From assembly GCA_009746045.1 (NCBI GenBank), contig RPFO01000041.1, positions 5,829,323-5,893,322 of the forward strand: DNA of 64,000 bases. Direction: 5' to 3'. Below are positions 27,423 through 36,312 of the stretch, in pieces. Position numbers and translations under genes: made by a program. Below the pieces are notes generated by a model. It saw only the letters and a list, made by a program, of their open reading frames with translations. It was not told the origin of the DNA and did no database searches. Origin of the DNA: Mesostigma viride (Eukaryota > Streptophyta > Mesostigmatophyceae > Mesostigmatales > Mesostigmataceae). Every line of letters begins with the position of its first letter. Within the stretch, counting starts at the first letter, position 1.

Positions 27423-27637
27423 TACATTTGTTTGTGGCCCCTCTCGATCGCGACTCTCCGCGCCTCTTTCACTCTTCGAACCATCGCCTGGCCGCAGTAT
27501 GGACAAAGCGCGTTCATCCGCTTGCAGCAAGTGCTGCAAATGTTCAAGCAATCCGCGTGCTCTATAAGTTCGTGATCGCGGATCCCGGGGCATTCGGACG
27601 GTGGGAGACCGGAGGGGTGGAAGCACCGTGACTCCAT
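27422..27637 (-). CDS. small zinc-finger-like protein (left copy)
   Basis: 71 residues from ATG 27635-27637. Seven cysteines and a histidine in the order C-x8-C-x10-H...C-x3-C-x2-CC...C-x2-C (ICSTCCKRMNALCPYCGQAMV) resemble a compact RING or treble-clef zinc domain, followed by a basic helix RRVKEARRVAIERG. A RING-like ubiquitin-ligase role is possible but the ligand spacing is not canonical. The longer frame upstream lies antisense to nothing and reads through 27646-27864, so the short start is preferred. Confidence 0.5.
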   Translation of the reverse strand: MESRCFHPSGLPPSECPGIRDHELIEHADCLNICSTCCKRMNALCPYCGQAMVRRVKEARRVAIERGHKQM

Positions 27638-27645
27638 CTCGGGTG

Positions 27646-27864
27646 TTACTGGGACGATATCCAGCCGAGGATTTCTACGGTGCCGTCTGGTTGTTTTCTG
27701 CCAAACTCGAGTCTCGAAGACGACTCCCCGACCTTTCTTGATCGAATTCGGGCTGGTCCGATGTCGATGGGATTGGTTCCAGAAAGTTCTTGGGAGTCGT
27801 TTCCGAGCTTTATGGCCTTCTCGACGCGCAGTTCTTCGCACACAACTTCCTTAACGGTCGGCAT
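27646..27864 (-). CDS. small hypothetical protein (left copy)
   Basis: 72 residues, first gene of the compact minus-strand cluster; it ends eight bases before the next start. Polar, with GTNPIDIGPARIRSRKVG in the middle and a C-terminal ILGWISSQ. The right copy at 30368-30586 differs by a few residues. Function unknown. Confidence 0.5.
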   Translation of the reverse strand: MPTVKEVVCEELRVEKAIKLGNDSQELSGTNPIDIGPARIRSRKVGESSSRLEFGRKQPDGTVEILGWISSQ

Positions 27865-27931
27865 GCAGGATATCTCTGGTCTAAAGCGCGAACATAATTA
27901 ATTAACGGACACGTATCGCGCGTGGACGGAA

Positions 27932-28274
27932 TCACGACAAAAGTTGGACGGTCTTGACGTACACGCCGTTGACCCACTTTTGTATCTCCAGTTCGTCGTG
28001 GCCGTTAACGACGAGCCGGTACCTCGTGGTTCCGTTCCCTATTTCTCCCGCGTTTGTCAACCCGGCCGATCCCGTGGACGTCCCCGAACTAGAAACTTGG
28101 AGAGGCTTGTCCCGGTACGGAGACTGACGGAATCGTTCTCGAAAACAACGGCTGGACTTAGTGCGACGTCGGACCCGGGTTTGTCCAACACCATGAGCGT
28201 CTTCCCGCTTGCACGAGAAAGCGCACGGTGGATGTCTCGTCCGGTCCACTCGCCGCGATGAAACCTTGCGTCTG
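27932..28274 (-). pseudogene. fibre-tip-like protein, left copy, indel-ridden and cut by the gap
   Basis: Corresponds to 30650-31048. The C-terminal RLVVNGHDELEIQKWVNGV region is intact, but at least three single-base losses occur towards the gap (for example TGGAGAGGC here against TGGAGGAGGC, and CCCGCTTG against CCCGCCTTG), so the frame is broken. Because the damage is concentrated next to the N run, low-quality consensus is as likely as true decay. Confidence 0.6.
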
Positions 28275-28398
28275 NNNNNNNNNNNNNNNNNNNNNNNNNN
28301 NNNNNNNNNNNNNNNNNNNNNNNNNNNNNNNNNNNNNNNNNNNNNNNNNNNNNNNNNNNNNNNNNNNNNNNNNNNNNNNNNNNNNNNNNNNNNNNNNN
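28275..28398. other. assembly gap (124 N)
   Basis: A run of 124 N exactly at the junction of the second tandem duplication. The 5' half of the right-copy nuclease gene and the 5' end of the left-copy fibre gene are lost in it. Confidence 0.99.
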
Positions 28399-28816
28399 TG
28401 CGGCCAAGAACGACGATGGCCGCGTGTTCATGGAACGCGGAATACAAGAACGGCTGGCCGAAGAACTGAGCGGCATACGCGAGTTCAAATGCCCAGCCGG
28501 GATCATCGACATTGTCGTGCCCAGTGAGAAGGTCATCATCGAGGTCAAGCTGTTCCAGAATTGGATGGAGGGCGTGGGGCAGTTGTTGTCGTATGGAAGA
28601 TACTACCCCGGTTTCCGGAAGCGACTCCATCTCTTCAAGAATCGCGGGACGCCGGGTTGTTGCTTGGAAAAGATCCTTGTCGTGCACGAAACCTGTCTTT
28701 GGGCTGGCATCGAACTGACGTTCGATGAGAGCATCGAAATCAAGCATTCAGGCACGACACACGAACAAGAGGAGGCTCAATACTTGAACCTTTCGGAGCC
28801 CGCCGTAACCACGTGA
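28399..28816 (+). CDS. PD-(D/E)XK nuclease-like protein, right copy, 5' end missing in gap
   Basis: Carries residues from about 77 to the end of the 25444-26091 protein, including the GIIDIVV and VIIEVK catalytic-type motifs, nearly identical in sequence. The AntA-like N-terminal domain is not present because the gap begins immediately upstream. The 3' end overlaps the convergent 28777-29517 gene as in the left copy. Whether a full gene exists cannot be told from this sequence. Confidence 0.65.
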
Positions 28817-29517
28817 TCCGTCGAAGTCGTCGGCAACGTCAGAGCGGGCTGTTTGGGCGGCACGGTCGCATTTTCCTTCACCGAAAACCGCTCGGCAGTG
28901 TCGCCTAAGCGGACGGTTTTCGTTTCAGGGTTGTACACGTACGTTTTGTACGAAAAACGCTCCGAAACGATGGGCGTTTCCTCCTCTTTCGTGAACTCCC
29001 GGGGTTTGGATTTGGAAAGTATCCCCCCGCACCTGCTGAATCCGAACGACAGGATCTGTCTAGCTTTACACTTGGCGCTCAATTTCGGGTCAAAAAGCGC
29101 TCCAAACAGGGCGCCTAGAGGGGTGCGGCTTATCACGGCGTCAATCGCTTTGCCGATTCCGTTCGCGGCTCGATGAGCGCCCATCACTCCCAACAACATG
29201 GAGGCGGTGTCCGCCACCATTGCTATCGGGTTCGTCGAGACGACGATGGTGCGATATGTCTGTTCGGCTAGAGTGTCCGATATAGTGAGGGCCTTCTCTT
29301 TGCGCGACACGGACGTTTCCGCCGTTTTCTCCTTCGAGGACGTCGCTTCATCCTCGGCATCGGCCTTTTTTTCCTTTTCTTCCGGGGGTTTCGTGGACTT
29401 GAGGCCTATGGATAAAGGGGGCTTCCCCGACAAAACCGTGTACAAGACTACGCCTAGTAGAAATGCAGTCACACACAGGGTGAGGAAATTGAGGAATTTT
29501 TCAAATGCGGTCGCCAT
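28777..29517 (-). CDS. N-terminally anchored membrane protein (right copy)
   Basis: 246 residues from ATG 29515-29517, one codon shorter than 26052-26795 (KPPEEKEKK against KPPAEEKEKE) with a handful of substitutions. Same membrane helix and charged linker. The frame is fully open in both copies, which suggests that both were functional when duplicated. Function unknown. Confidence 0.6.
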   Translation of the reverse strand: MATAFEKFLNFLTLCVTAFLLGVVLYTVLSGKPPLSIGLKSTKPPEEKEKKADAEDEATSSKEKTAETSVSRKEKALTISDTLAEQTYRTIVVSTNPIAMVADTASMLLGVMGAHRAANGIGKAIDAVISRTPLGALFGALFDPKLSAKCKARQILSFGFSRCGGILSKSKPREFTKEEETPIVSERFSYKTYVYNPETKTVRLGDTAERFSVKENATVPPKQPALTLPTTSTDHVVTAGSERFKY

Positions 29518-29541
29518 TGTATGATATTCCAAATTATTAAT

Positions 29542-30144
29542 TCAAGAGTACGCTGTCAATATATAATTCGAAAGAGCGGTCGTGGCTCCTTCGGCCTTGA
29601 CCCAAGTATCGGGTGACGACATCGTCGATTTTACAAGGTCTTTGCTGGCTCCTATAGGCAAAACCATGTTGAGCAAGTTCGACATGGCCGTCTGCGGATT
29701 CGAGTTCAAGTCCCTCGTGAACCGGATCTCCAACATGTCCACCCCCGCTTTGAATTCGTTGACGTCATCGTCGGCCTTCGCGCGTTCAGTAGACCCTCTT
29801 TTGAGAGCGTCTCGTTTCTGTCGTAGGCCATCCAAATGGTCAGAGAGCGCCGCGTGGACGGCGCGTTTCCACTTTTCGACGTCGATAGCCACGCCGCCTT
29901 TGATGGCCTCGCCCACAGCGGAGGAAACGAGCGTTGCGTGATCCTCCTCCTTCTTTTTCTCGTCCTTTTCTGTTTCCGAGGGAGCGTCTCCACCCTTCAC
30001 AAATTTCACCCACCAGGCGGGCATTTTTTCCGCGAAAGATGGGTCTTTCAGGGTCAGGGTGTATATGACCACGAAGGCAACGACGGCGACTAGGAAGAGC
30101 GCCCCGAGCGCGTACTCGACGCTCATGATGTCATACAACTCCAT
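29542..30144 (-). CDS. membrane protein with charged linker (right copy)
   Basis: 200 residues, nearly identical to 26820-27422 (differences include VVAFVVIY for VITFVVIY in the membrane helix). Start at ATG 30142-30144. Here the upstream zinc-like gene stops six bases earlier, so the stop-start overlap seen in the left copy is lost. Function unknown. Confidence 0.6.
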   Translation of the reverse strand: MELYDIMSVEYALGALFLVAVVAFVVIYTLTLKDPSFAEKMPAWWVKFVKGGDAPSETEKDEKKKEEDHATLVSSAVGEAIKGGVAIDVEKWKRAVHAALSDHLDGLRQKRDALKRGSTERAKADDDVNEFKAGVDMLEIRFTRDLNSNPQTAMSNLLNMVLPIGASKDLVKSTMSSPDTWVKAEGATTALSNYILTAYS

Positions 30145-30149
30145 TACAT

Positions 30150-30359
30150 TTATTTGTGGCCCCTCTCGATCGCGACTCTCCGCGCCTCTTTCACTCTTCG
30201 AACCATCGCCTGGCCGCAGTATGGACAAAGCGCGTTCATCCGCTTGCAGCAAGTGCTGCAAATGTTCAAGCAATCCGCGTGCTCTATAAGTTCGTGATCG
30301 CGGATCCCGGGGCATTCGGACGGTGGGAGACCGGAGGGGTGGAAGCACCGTGTCTCCAT
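30150..30359 (-). CDS. small zinc-finger-like protein (right copy)
   Basis: 69 residues from ATG 30357-30359; same Cys/His layout as 27422-27637 but two residues shorter, because a C-to-T-type change makes a TAA where the left copy has CAA. All putative zinc ligands are kept. The longer upstream frame is a read-through of 30368-30586 and is not preferred. Confidence 0.5.
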   Translation of the reverse strand: METRCFHPSGLPPSECPGIRDHELIEHADCLNICSTCCKRMNALCPYCGQAMVRRVKEARRVAIERGHK

Positions 30360-30367
30360 CTCGAGTG

Positions 30368-30586
30368 TTACTGGGACGATATCCAGCCGAGGATTTCTAC
30401 GGTGCCGTCTGGTTGTTTTCTGCCAAACTCGAGTCTCGAAGACGAATCCCCGACCTTTCTTGATCGAATTCGGGCTGGTCCGATGTCGATGGGATTGGTT
30501 CCAGAAAGTTCTTGGGAGTCGTTTCCGAGCTTTATGGCCTTCTCGACGCGCAGTTCTTCGCACACAACTTCCTTAACGGCCGGCAT
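30368..30586 (-). CDS. small hypothetical protein (right copy)
   Basis: 72 residues, counterpart of 27646-27864 with Val/Ala and Glu/Asp-type substitutions near the ends. First gene of the duplicated minus-strand cluster. No recognisable domain. Confidence 0.5.
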   Translation of the reverse strand: MPAVKEVVCEELRVEKAIKLGNDSQELSGTNPIDIGPARIRSRKVGDSSSRLEFGRKQPDGTVEILGWISSQ

Positions 30587-30649
30587 GCAGGATATCTCTG
30601 GTCTAAAGCGCGAACATAATTAACGGACACGTATCGCGCGTGGACGGAA

Positions 30650-31048
30650 TCACGACAAAAGTTGGACGGTCTTGACGTACACGCCGTTGACCCACTTTTG
30701 TATCTCCAGTTCGTCGTGGCCGTTAACGACGAGCCGGTATTTTGTGCTACCGTTCCCAACTTCTCCTATATTCATAGACCCGACCGATCCCGTGGACGTC
30801 CCCGAACTAGAAACTTGGAGGAGGCTTGTCCCGGTACGGAGACTGACGGAATCGTTCTCGAAAACAACGGCTGGACTTAGTGCGACGTCGGACCCGGGTT
30901 TGTCCAACACCATGAGCGTCTTCCCGCCTTGCACGAGAAAGCGCACGGTGGATGTCCTCGTCCGGTCTTCACTCGCCGCGATGAAACCTTGCGTCTGTAC
31001 ATTTTTAAAATGCAGCGTCCCTGCTGAATCTAACAGATTAGGAGGCAT
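30650..31048 (-). CDS. fibre-tip-like protein (132 aa)
   Basis: Full-length copy of the gene broken at 27932-28274, from ATG 31046-31048. Small beta-rich protein with FKNVQTQGFIAASEDR, a central GGKTLMVLDKPGSDV and a C-terminal YRLVVNGHDELEIQKWVNG, which resembles the exposed end of tail-fibre-like proteins. It sits between two adhesin genes and may assemble with them. The function is inferred from composition and context. Confidence 0.5.
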   Translation of the reverse strand: MPPNLLDSAGTLHFKNVQTQGFIAASEDRTRTSTVRFLVQGGKTLMVLDKPGSDVALSPAVVFENDSVSLRTGTSLLQVSSSGTSTGSVGSMNIGEVGNGSTKYRLVVNGHDELEIQKWVNGVYVKTVQLLS

Positions 31049-31116
31049 TTCGAACGAAGGTTTCCGCTTTATTTATTTGAGACTGTTATTTTCTCTTGCA
31101 TGACGAACCGTTACGT

Positions 31117-34100
31117 TTAAGGCTTGTTCAGCATTTCAGTAACGACGTCCACATTTCCACTGTTGATGGCACCCATCGAGTTCAACCCTGAGTCGTTGAC
31201 GGGTATGGGGTTGCCTAATATCAGACTAGAGCTGTCAGACCCCTGGGTCTTCACGATCTGGAGAGACTCGTCGTCCGCGATCCGGAAACCGTACGTGACC
31301 GTGAGCGGGGTCGCGTCGTACTCGTCGCTGTACCTGTACAACTGGGCGTTCCCGCTGATGAGGGTGTCACACACGCGGACATTGTCGTACCAGACGTCCT
31401 TCGTGACGGTCTGGAGAGAGTCCGCACCGAGGGACAGCCTCTTCACGGCCACGGTGACTCCGGTGACGGTTGCGGTCGCGAGAGTCCGCTCGATTCCGTT
31501 GACGAAAATCTTGGGCACGCCCGAGGCAAGCTGCAGGCCCAGGGTGAAGGCAGAAGACCCGACGACCACGGACGTGGTCTCGTCGGTGTTGCTGCCGTTG
31601 GTCACCGAGAGCTTTCCAGCGCTCGAGGTAAAAACGCGGAGGAACGCGCCGGCGGTGGAGTTGTCGCCGTACGCGAGCAGCTCGAGCCCGTTCGCGCTCG
31701 AATGGTTCAGAGCCGCCTGAGGAGCCACGGAGGCGACCACGGTGATGTTCGTGGACCCGCTCGGCAGCGCGGCGTTGGTGATGGCGGCGCGCCCGTCGGC
31801 CTGCGCGGTGTTGTTGGTCTTCAACACGCCGCCCGCGACGCTCGCGGGCGTGGTTCCGGCGGCCACGAGGGTCAAGGATCCGCCCTCGCTCACGAGGCCA
31901 GACCCGAACTCCCACTTAGCCACCTCGGTGCTGGAGGCGGGGAGACTGGAAAGAAGAACGGACGTACCTGGGGCCTTGCGCAGGGAGTTGTCGATCGTGC
32001 GAGACAGCATGAGCTGGCCTCCCTTCACGTGCCAGTAGGACCCCTGGTAATCGCCGCGGTCCTGCGAGCTGTTCGCGAACCACTTCACGGACCTCTCCAC
32101 GTCGGTGGAGCTCACCTGGCCGTCGCCCTCCACGAGGATACCGGCGCCAGAAGAAGAGGAGTTGGTGGGAGCGGTCACGGAGACGACGCGGACATCGTCG
32201 AACTTCATGGGGGCGGACGAGGCGTCTGCGCCGAAGTGGCCGAGATACAGAGTCGGGCTCGCCGCGAACGAGAGAGCGGCGAGGGCGCTCAGCTGACCCG
32301 CGCCGGCCTCGGTGAGAGTCCTCGCGACCATGTTGGTCATGAGGGAGAGGGTAGAGGTGAGAGGGTCCCTCCTGATGCAGATGTTCACAGGGGTGTCCGC
32401 GAGGAGGAGGGAGGCGGGGGAATGGGCCGAGTTGGTGCCGTCGCTGACGACCAGCCAGTCGTTGGCCTGGTCGTACGATACGCGAACGAACACGCCCGAA
32501 ACGGCACCATAGGCCATGATGAACGAGTCGGCGGCGGGGAGAGAGCCGACGAAAGTGGTGTTGACGCACACCTGGAAACCGGCAGTCCCGGATGGGAACA
32601 AGGCGCTGGATGTGGTCGCGTACGCGGATGCGGCGGGGATGGAGAGCTTCTCGGCCGAGAACACGGCGGTGCCGGAGAGGGACATGGAGACGGCGGAGGT
32701 GGTGTCCACGGCGGGCGTGCCCGCGTCGAACGGCCATGACGCGACGTTCACGTCTGCCGGCTTGGCGAGGGAGACGACCTTGTCGGTGACGGCGATGTTG
32801 GTGGTGGTCTGGTTAATGCTGTTGGTCGTCCCGGTGATGTTGAGGTTTCCGTTGATGGTGACCTCTCCGGTGGCGGAGGTGAGCTCGAGAGAGCCGATGG
32901 AGGTGGTGATCTTGCCGCCTGTCCCGGCGCTGTTGGTGACGACGAGGTCACTATCGATGTCGACGGAGATGGGCGCGGAAAGGGAAAGGACATCCTGGGT
33001 GGTAGAAACGCTCGCACCTGTAACGCTCACGCTGGCCACGTTGACGGCACCCGATGTGGAAGTCAGATTCAGAGGGCCGACGGAGGTGGTCACGCTGCCC
33101 GCGGTCCCCGCCGAGTTGGTGAGGATGAGGTCGCTAGTGACGTTGACGGAGGTGGCGGCGTCCAGAGAGAGGATCGCGTTGGTGGTGGAGACGGCCGAAC
33201 CGTTGACCTTGACGCTAGCGACGTTCACATCGCCGGAACTCGAGGTCAGGTTCAGAGCGCCCGTGGAGGTGGTCACGGACCCAGCGGTGCCGGCCGTGTT
33301 CGTCAGGATGAGGTCGCTCGTGATGTCCACGGAGGTGGCCGCGTCCAGAGAGAGGATCGCGTTGGTGGTGGAGACGGCCGAACCGGTCACGTTCACGTCG
33401 TCGACGTTCACGCCGCCCGATGTGGAAGTCAGATTGAGGGCACCCGTGGAGGTGGTGATGCTGCCCGCAGTCCCGGCGGAGTCGGTGAGGATAAGGTCGC
33501 TCGTCACGTTGACGGAAGTGGCGGCGTCCAGAGAGAGGATCGCGTTGGTGGTGGAAACGGCCGAACCGGTGACGTTGACGTCGTCCACGTTCACGCCACC
33601 CGAGGCGGAAGTCAGGTTCAGAGCGCCGGTAGAAGAGGTAACGCTACCGGCAGTCCCGGCGGTGTTTGTCAGAATCAAGTCGCTGGTGATGTCCACGGAG
33701 GTGGCCGCGTCCAGAGAGAGGATCGCGTTGGTAGTGGACAGGGCGGAACCGGTGACGTTGACGTCGTCCACGTTCACACCCGACGCAGAGGTCAGGTTGA
33801 GGGCGCCAGTAGAAGAGGTAACGCTACCGGCAGTCCCCGCGGTGTTGGTCAGAATCAGGTCGCTGGTGATGTCCACGGAGGTGGCGGCGTCCAGAGAGAG
33901 GATCGCGTTGGTGGTGGACAGGGCGGAACCGGTCACGTTGACGTCGTCCACGTTCACGCCACCCGACGCAGAGGTCAGGTTAAGCGCACCCGTGGAGGAG
34001 GTAATGCTGCCTGCGGTCCCAGCGGTGTCGGTGAGAATGAGGTCGCTTGTCACGTTCACGGAGGTGGCCGCGTCCAGAGCGAGGACCGCGTTGGTGGTCG

Positions 34101-35007
34101 AAAGAGACGAGTTGACGAACTTCACCTCCTCCACCGTGACGCTCGAATCGGTCACGCTCGTGTCACCGGTGATCCAGATGTGCTCGCCGGTGTTGGAGGC
34201 GCCGCCCAGTGACACCGCGGAGATCTTGGTGCACTCGTCCGGATTGGTGTTGTAGGTCACGGCGGAGTATGAGATCGACAGCTTGGAGTTCGGGTCCTGC
34301 CCGCGGTTCGAGCCGACAGAAGGGCAGATCTCGACCGCCGCACCGGCCGCGAGGCGGACAACTCCGCTCGAGGACCCGTCCGCCGAAAGACGCAGCTGAG
34401 CGTCGGACACCAACTCCATGTCGTTCGCCCCGCTGTCCACCACGCCCCTCCAGCTCGTGGACCCGGTCTGACCCCCGGAGGTGTGGCCGGAGGCATACAC
34501 CATGCCCATCAGAACCTGCTGGTTGTCGTTCCCATTGTCACCCCGGACCGCGAAGGCGTCGGGCTCCGAGTTGACGGAGGTCTTCGCGGTCTTGTGAGCG
34601 ACCAGGCGAGAATCGTCGACGATGACCTCGTGCGCGGTGGTCTGGCCCTTCAGAATCAAGTGGTTGAGAACGGACCGGACAGCGCCGTTGTTTGCCTCGG
34701 ACGTGTCGGCGTCCTTCTCGTACGTCAAAGTGGCGAGGTTGACGTCTCCGATCGTCGCGCCGTCCGACCCGCCGGCGCTGAATGCGCCCATGACCGCGAG
34801 GTCGCCATACACGGTGACCTTGTTCGTCGCGTCACGCACCAGGTTTGTGGTGTCGTTGCCGGAAGAACGGTTGGGAATAAGGTCGATCTTGTCCCATCCG
34901 TACACCTTGAGGTCCTGAAGCGCCGCGGAAACGTTGTCGTCACTCCACAGCTCGTTCACGGACAACTTCCGCAGCCTAGAAGCACCCATGTTCTCGCAGA
35001 GAGACAT
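31117..35007 (-). CDS. giant adhesin/fibre protein (1296 aa) with ~60-residue repeats and LamG-like domains
   Basis: 1296 residues from ATG 35005-35007, preceded on the minus strand by a T-tract and CTTTAGATAG. Residues ~1-290 form a non-repetitive head; ~290-680 contain about seven units of ~60 residues (180-nt period; VNVDDVNVTGSALSTTNAIL and SLDAATSVDITSDLILTNTA), then LamG-like regions at ~760-945 and ~1020-1210. The motif GSYWHVKGGQLMLSRTI and the C-terminal YGFRIADDESLQIVK match 22465-25383, so the two are divergent paralogues with different shaft repeats. One unit has lost a Gly codon. Likely a virion attachment fibre. Confidence 0.65.
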   Translation of the reverse strand: MSLCENMGASRLRKLSVNELWSDDNVSAALQDLKVYGWDKIDLIPNRSSGNDTTNLVRDATNKVTVYGDLAVMGAFSAGGSDGATIGDVNLATLTYEKDADTSEANNGAVRSVLNHLILKGQTTAHEVIVDDSRLVAHKTAKTSVNSEPDAFAVRGDNGNDNQQVLMGMVYASGHTSGGQTGSTSWRGVVDSGANDMELVSDAQLRLSADGSSSGVVRLAAGAAVEICPSVGSNRGQDPNSKLSISYSAVTYNTNPDECTKISAVSLGGASNTGEHIWITGDTSVTDSSVTVEEVKFVNSSLSTTNAVLALDAATSVNVTSDLILTDTAGTAGSITSSTGALNLTSASGGVNVDDVNVTGSALSTTNAILSLDAATSVDITSDLILTNTAGTAGSVTSSTGALNLTSASGVNVDDVNVTGSALSTTNAILSLDAATSVDITSDLILTNTAGTAGSVTSSTGALNLTSASGGVNVDDVNVTGSAVSTTNAILSLDAATSVNVTSDLILTDSAGTAGSITTSTGALNLTSTSGGVNVDDVNVTGSAVSTTNAILSLDAATSVDITSDLILTNTAGTAGSVTTSTGALNLTSSSGDVNVASVKVNGSAVSTTNAILSLDAATSVNVTSDLILTNSAGTAGSVTTSVGPLNLTSTSGAVNVASVSVTGASVSTTQDVLSLSAPISVDIDSDLVVTNSAGTGGKITTSIGSLELTSATGEVTINGNLNITGTTNSINQTTTNIAVTDKVVSLAKPADVNVASWPFDAGTPAVDTTSAVSMSLSGTAVFSAEKLSIPAASAYATTSSALFPSGTAGFQVCVNTTFVGSLPAADSFIMAYGAVSGVFVRVSYDQANDWLVVSDGTNSAHSPASLLLADTPVNICIRRDPLTSTLSLMTNMVARTLTEAGAGQLSALAALSFAASPTLYLGHFGADASSAPMKFDDVRVVSVTAPTNSSSSGAGILVEGDGQVSSTDVERSVKWFANSSQDRGDYQGSYWHVKGGQLMLSRTIDNSLRKAPGTSVLLSSLPASSTEVAKWEFGSGLVSEGGSLTLVAAGTTPASVAGGVLKTNNTAQADGRAAITNAALPSGSTNITVVASVAPQAALNHSSANGLELLAYGDNSTAGAFLRVFTSSAGKLSVTNGSNTDETTSVVVGSSAFTLGLQLASGVPKIFVNGIERTLATATVTGVTVAVKRLSLGADSLQTVTKDVWYDNVRVCDTLISGNAQLYRYSDEYDATPLTVTYGFRIADDESLQIVKTQGSDSSSLILGNPIPVNDSGLNSMGAINSGNVDVVTEMLNKP

Positions 35008-35044
35008 CTTCGTTCGTTATAGTACTATCTAAAGAAAAAAAAAA

Positions 35045-35539
35045 TCAGCTCCGGGCTAACGAGCCGGCCATTTGAGCGGCCGGGTCCATGTACCGGACCG
35101 GGGGAGCAAACACCGACCGGTTATTGTACAGGTATCCGAGAATGAACGCTAGGCCGGCGCCTATCACCATATACATGATCACGTTCCCCCTCGCCTCTTC
35201 CGCCGCGATCTGGCGCATGCGGGTCTCTAGCCCCATCCGGTCTGGCACAGGCTCAAGGGGCTGTCTTCTGGGCGGTTGCGGCTGGTGGGTCTGCGGCGGC
35301 GGCATCATGTTGTGCATGTTGGGATGCGGATGAACGTGTTGAGGCGGAGGCGCGTTGTGATTCGGAGGAGGGATGGTCAGAGGCCCTGGGATGTGGATCG
35401 GCTCTCGGCCACCGCTCTCGGGATGCATGAAAGGAGGCTGGGCTTGCTCGGTTTGCGGCTGAGGGATCGAGGAGTGCGCCGACACGGACTCGCCAGAAGG
35501 GGTGAAACTGTACGCTTGGTTCAAGGGAGCGCCGCTCAT
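35045..35539 (-). CDS. Pro/His-rich membrane protein
   Basis: 164 residues. The first ~105 residues are Pro-, His- and Gln-rich and probably disordered (PPPNHNAPPPQHVHPHPNMH); a membrane helix at about 119-139 (VIMYMVIGAGLAFILGYLY) is followed by a short tail. This is a type of C-terminal-anchored protein with a long low-complexity outer or inner region. It lies directly upstream (minus strand) of the large adhesin gene. Function unknown. Confidence 0.55.
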   Translation of the reverse strand: MSGAPLNQAYSFTPSGESVSAHSSIPQPQTEQAQPPFMHPESGGREPIHIPGPLTIPPPNHNAPPPQHVHPHPNMHNMMPPPQTHQPQPPRRQPLEPVPDRMGLETRMRQIAAEEARGNVIMYMVIGAGLAFILGYLYNNRSVFAPPVRYMDPAAQMAGSLARS

Positions 35540-35596
35540 CGATCTGTCACTGTATGTTCCCGAAATAAACCCCGGTCCCGAGACGAGCTGGCAGGA

Positions 35597-36226
35597 CTAC
35601 ACGTACTCCTTCATGACCTCCGCGGCCGTGTTGAACCTCTTGGCCACCACATCCTTTTTCTTGACCGCCAGGAACGGCACCACGTGGTTCGTGAAGATGC
35701 GAAGGAGGTACTTCTCGATGTAATGGCTATCCTCCTTCACGGGCGACTCGTCGCGCATCACCCACTCCCCCAACACGTTGAAAAAACGGATGATCGAGGC
35801 CACGTGGCCCTCTTCGATGTTAGGGTATATGACCTGGGTGAAATACTTCTCGAACTCGTCCCGGTTCTGACACGAAAGCAGGATCGGGATCATGCGCTCC
35901 GACACCCGCAGACCCCTCCTAGCGTCCGCGGAGATGCTGTCCTCCGCATCCTTCCACGCGGTCAGCACCTCGGTGGCGGCCTTCTTGATCCCTTCCGGCA
36001 GGTTTTCCTGCTGCCGTATGTGCATGAGACAAATCACCTCCACGTCCGTGACGGTCCCGTGAAGTTCCTTCGTCTCGAGGACGCTCGCCAGACGCACGAC
36101 GATGTTTTTGATAATGCGTTTGCACGTTTCGGCGTCCTCGCCCAAGTTGCTCATCACGCTCTGGATCATCGAGTTCGGGAACTTCCATGCGTGAATCTTG
36201 TTGTCGAGCCGGACCTTGACCTCCAT
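35597..36226 (-). CDS. hypothetical helical protein (209 aa)
   Basis: 209 residues. The sequence TATAAATG at the start (36224-36231 region) combines a TATA-like box with the ATG, reminiscent of poxvirus-type late TAAATG starts. The product is all-helical and soluble, with no membrane segment or motif. Divergent from 36313-36818 across ~85 bases. Not recognised. Confidence 0.55.
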   Translation of the reverse strand: MEVKVRLDNKIHAWKFPNSMIQSVMSNLGEDAETCKRIIKNIVVRLASVLETKELHGTVTDVEVICLMHIRQQENLPEGIKKAATEVLTAWKDAEDSISADARRGLRVSERMIPILLSCQNRDEFEKYFTQVIYPNIEEGHVASIIRFFNVLGEWVMRDESPVKEDSHYIEKYLLRIFTNHVVPFLAVKKKDVVAKRFNTAAEVMKEYV

Positions 36227-36312
36227 TTATACAACTTCGCTGAAATAATGCGGTTCGTTTTAAACGCGTAAATAAATTATCGCATGATGGATGATAGTGC
36301 ACTCGCTCCATC

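Larger units (their letters stand above)
25676..28274. repeat. tandem duplication 2, left copy (~2.6 kb)
   Basis: From GCGGCCAAGAACGACGATGG at 25676 to the N gap, colinear with 28399-31005. It covers the 3' part of the nuclease gene, four minus-strand genes and a fibre-tip-like gene. The last ~200 bases before the gap show several single-base indels against the right copy. Confidence 0.85.
28399..31005. repeat. tandem duplication 2, right copy (~2.6 kb)
   Basis: Colinear with 25676-28274, with scattered substitutions (for example a missing Ala codon near 29390), so the copies are distinct sequences. Confidence 0.85.

Noticed and set aside
32516-34255. 579-codon open frame antisense to the 1296-residue adhesin
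   Set aside because: It mirrors the adhesin repeats codon for codon and has no independent domain; a shadow of biased GC-rich coding sequence.
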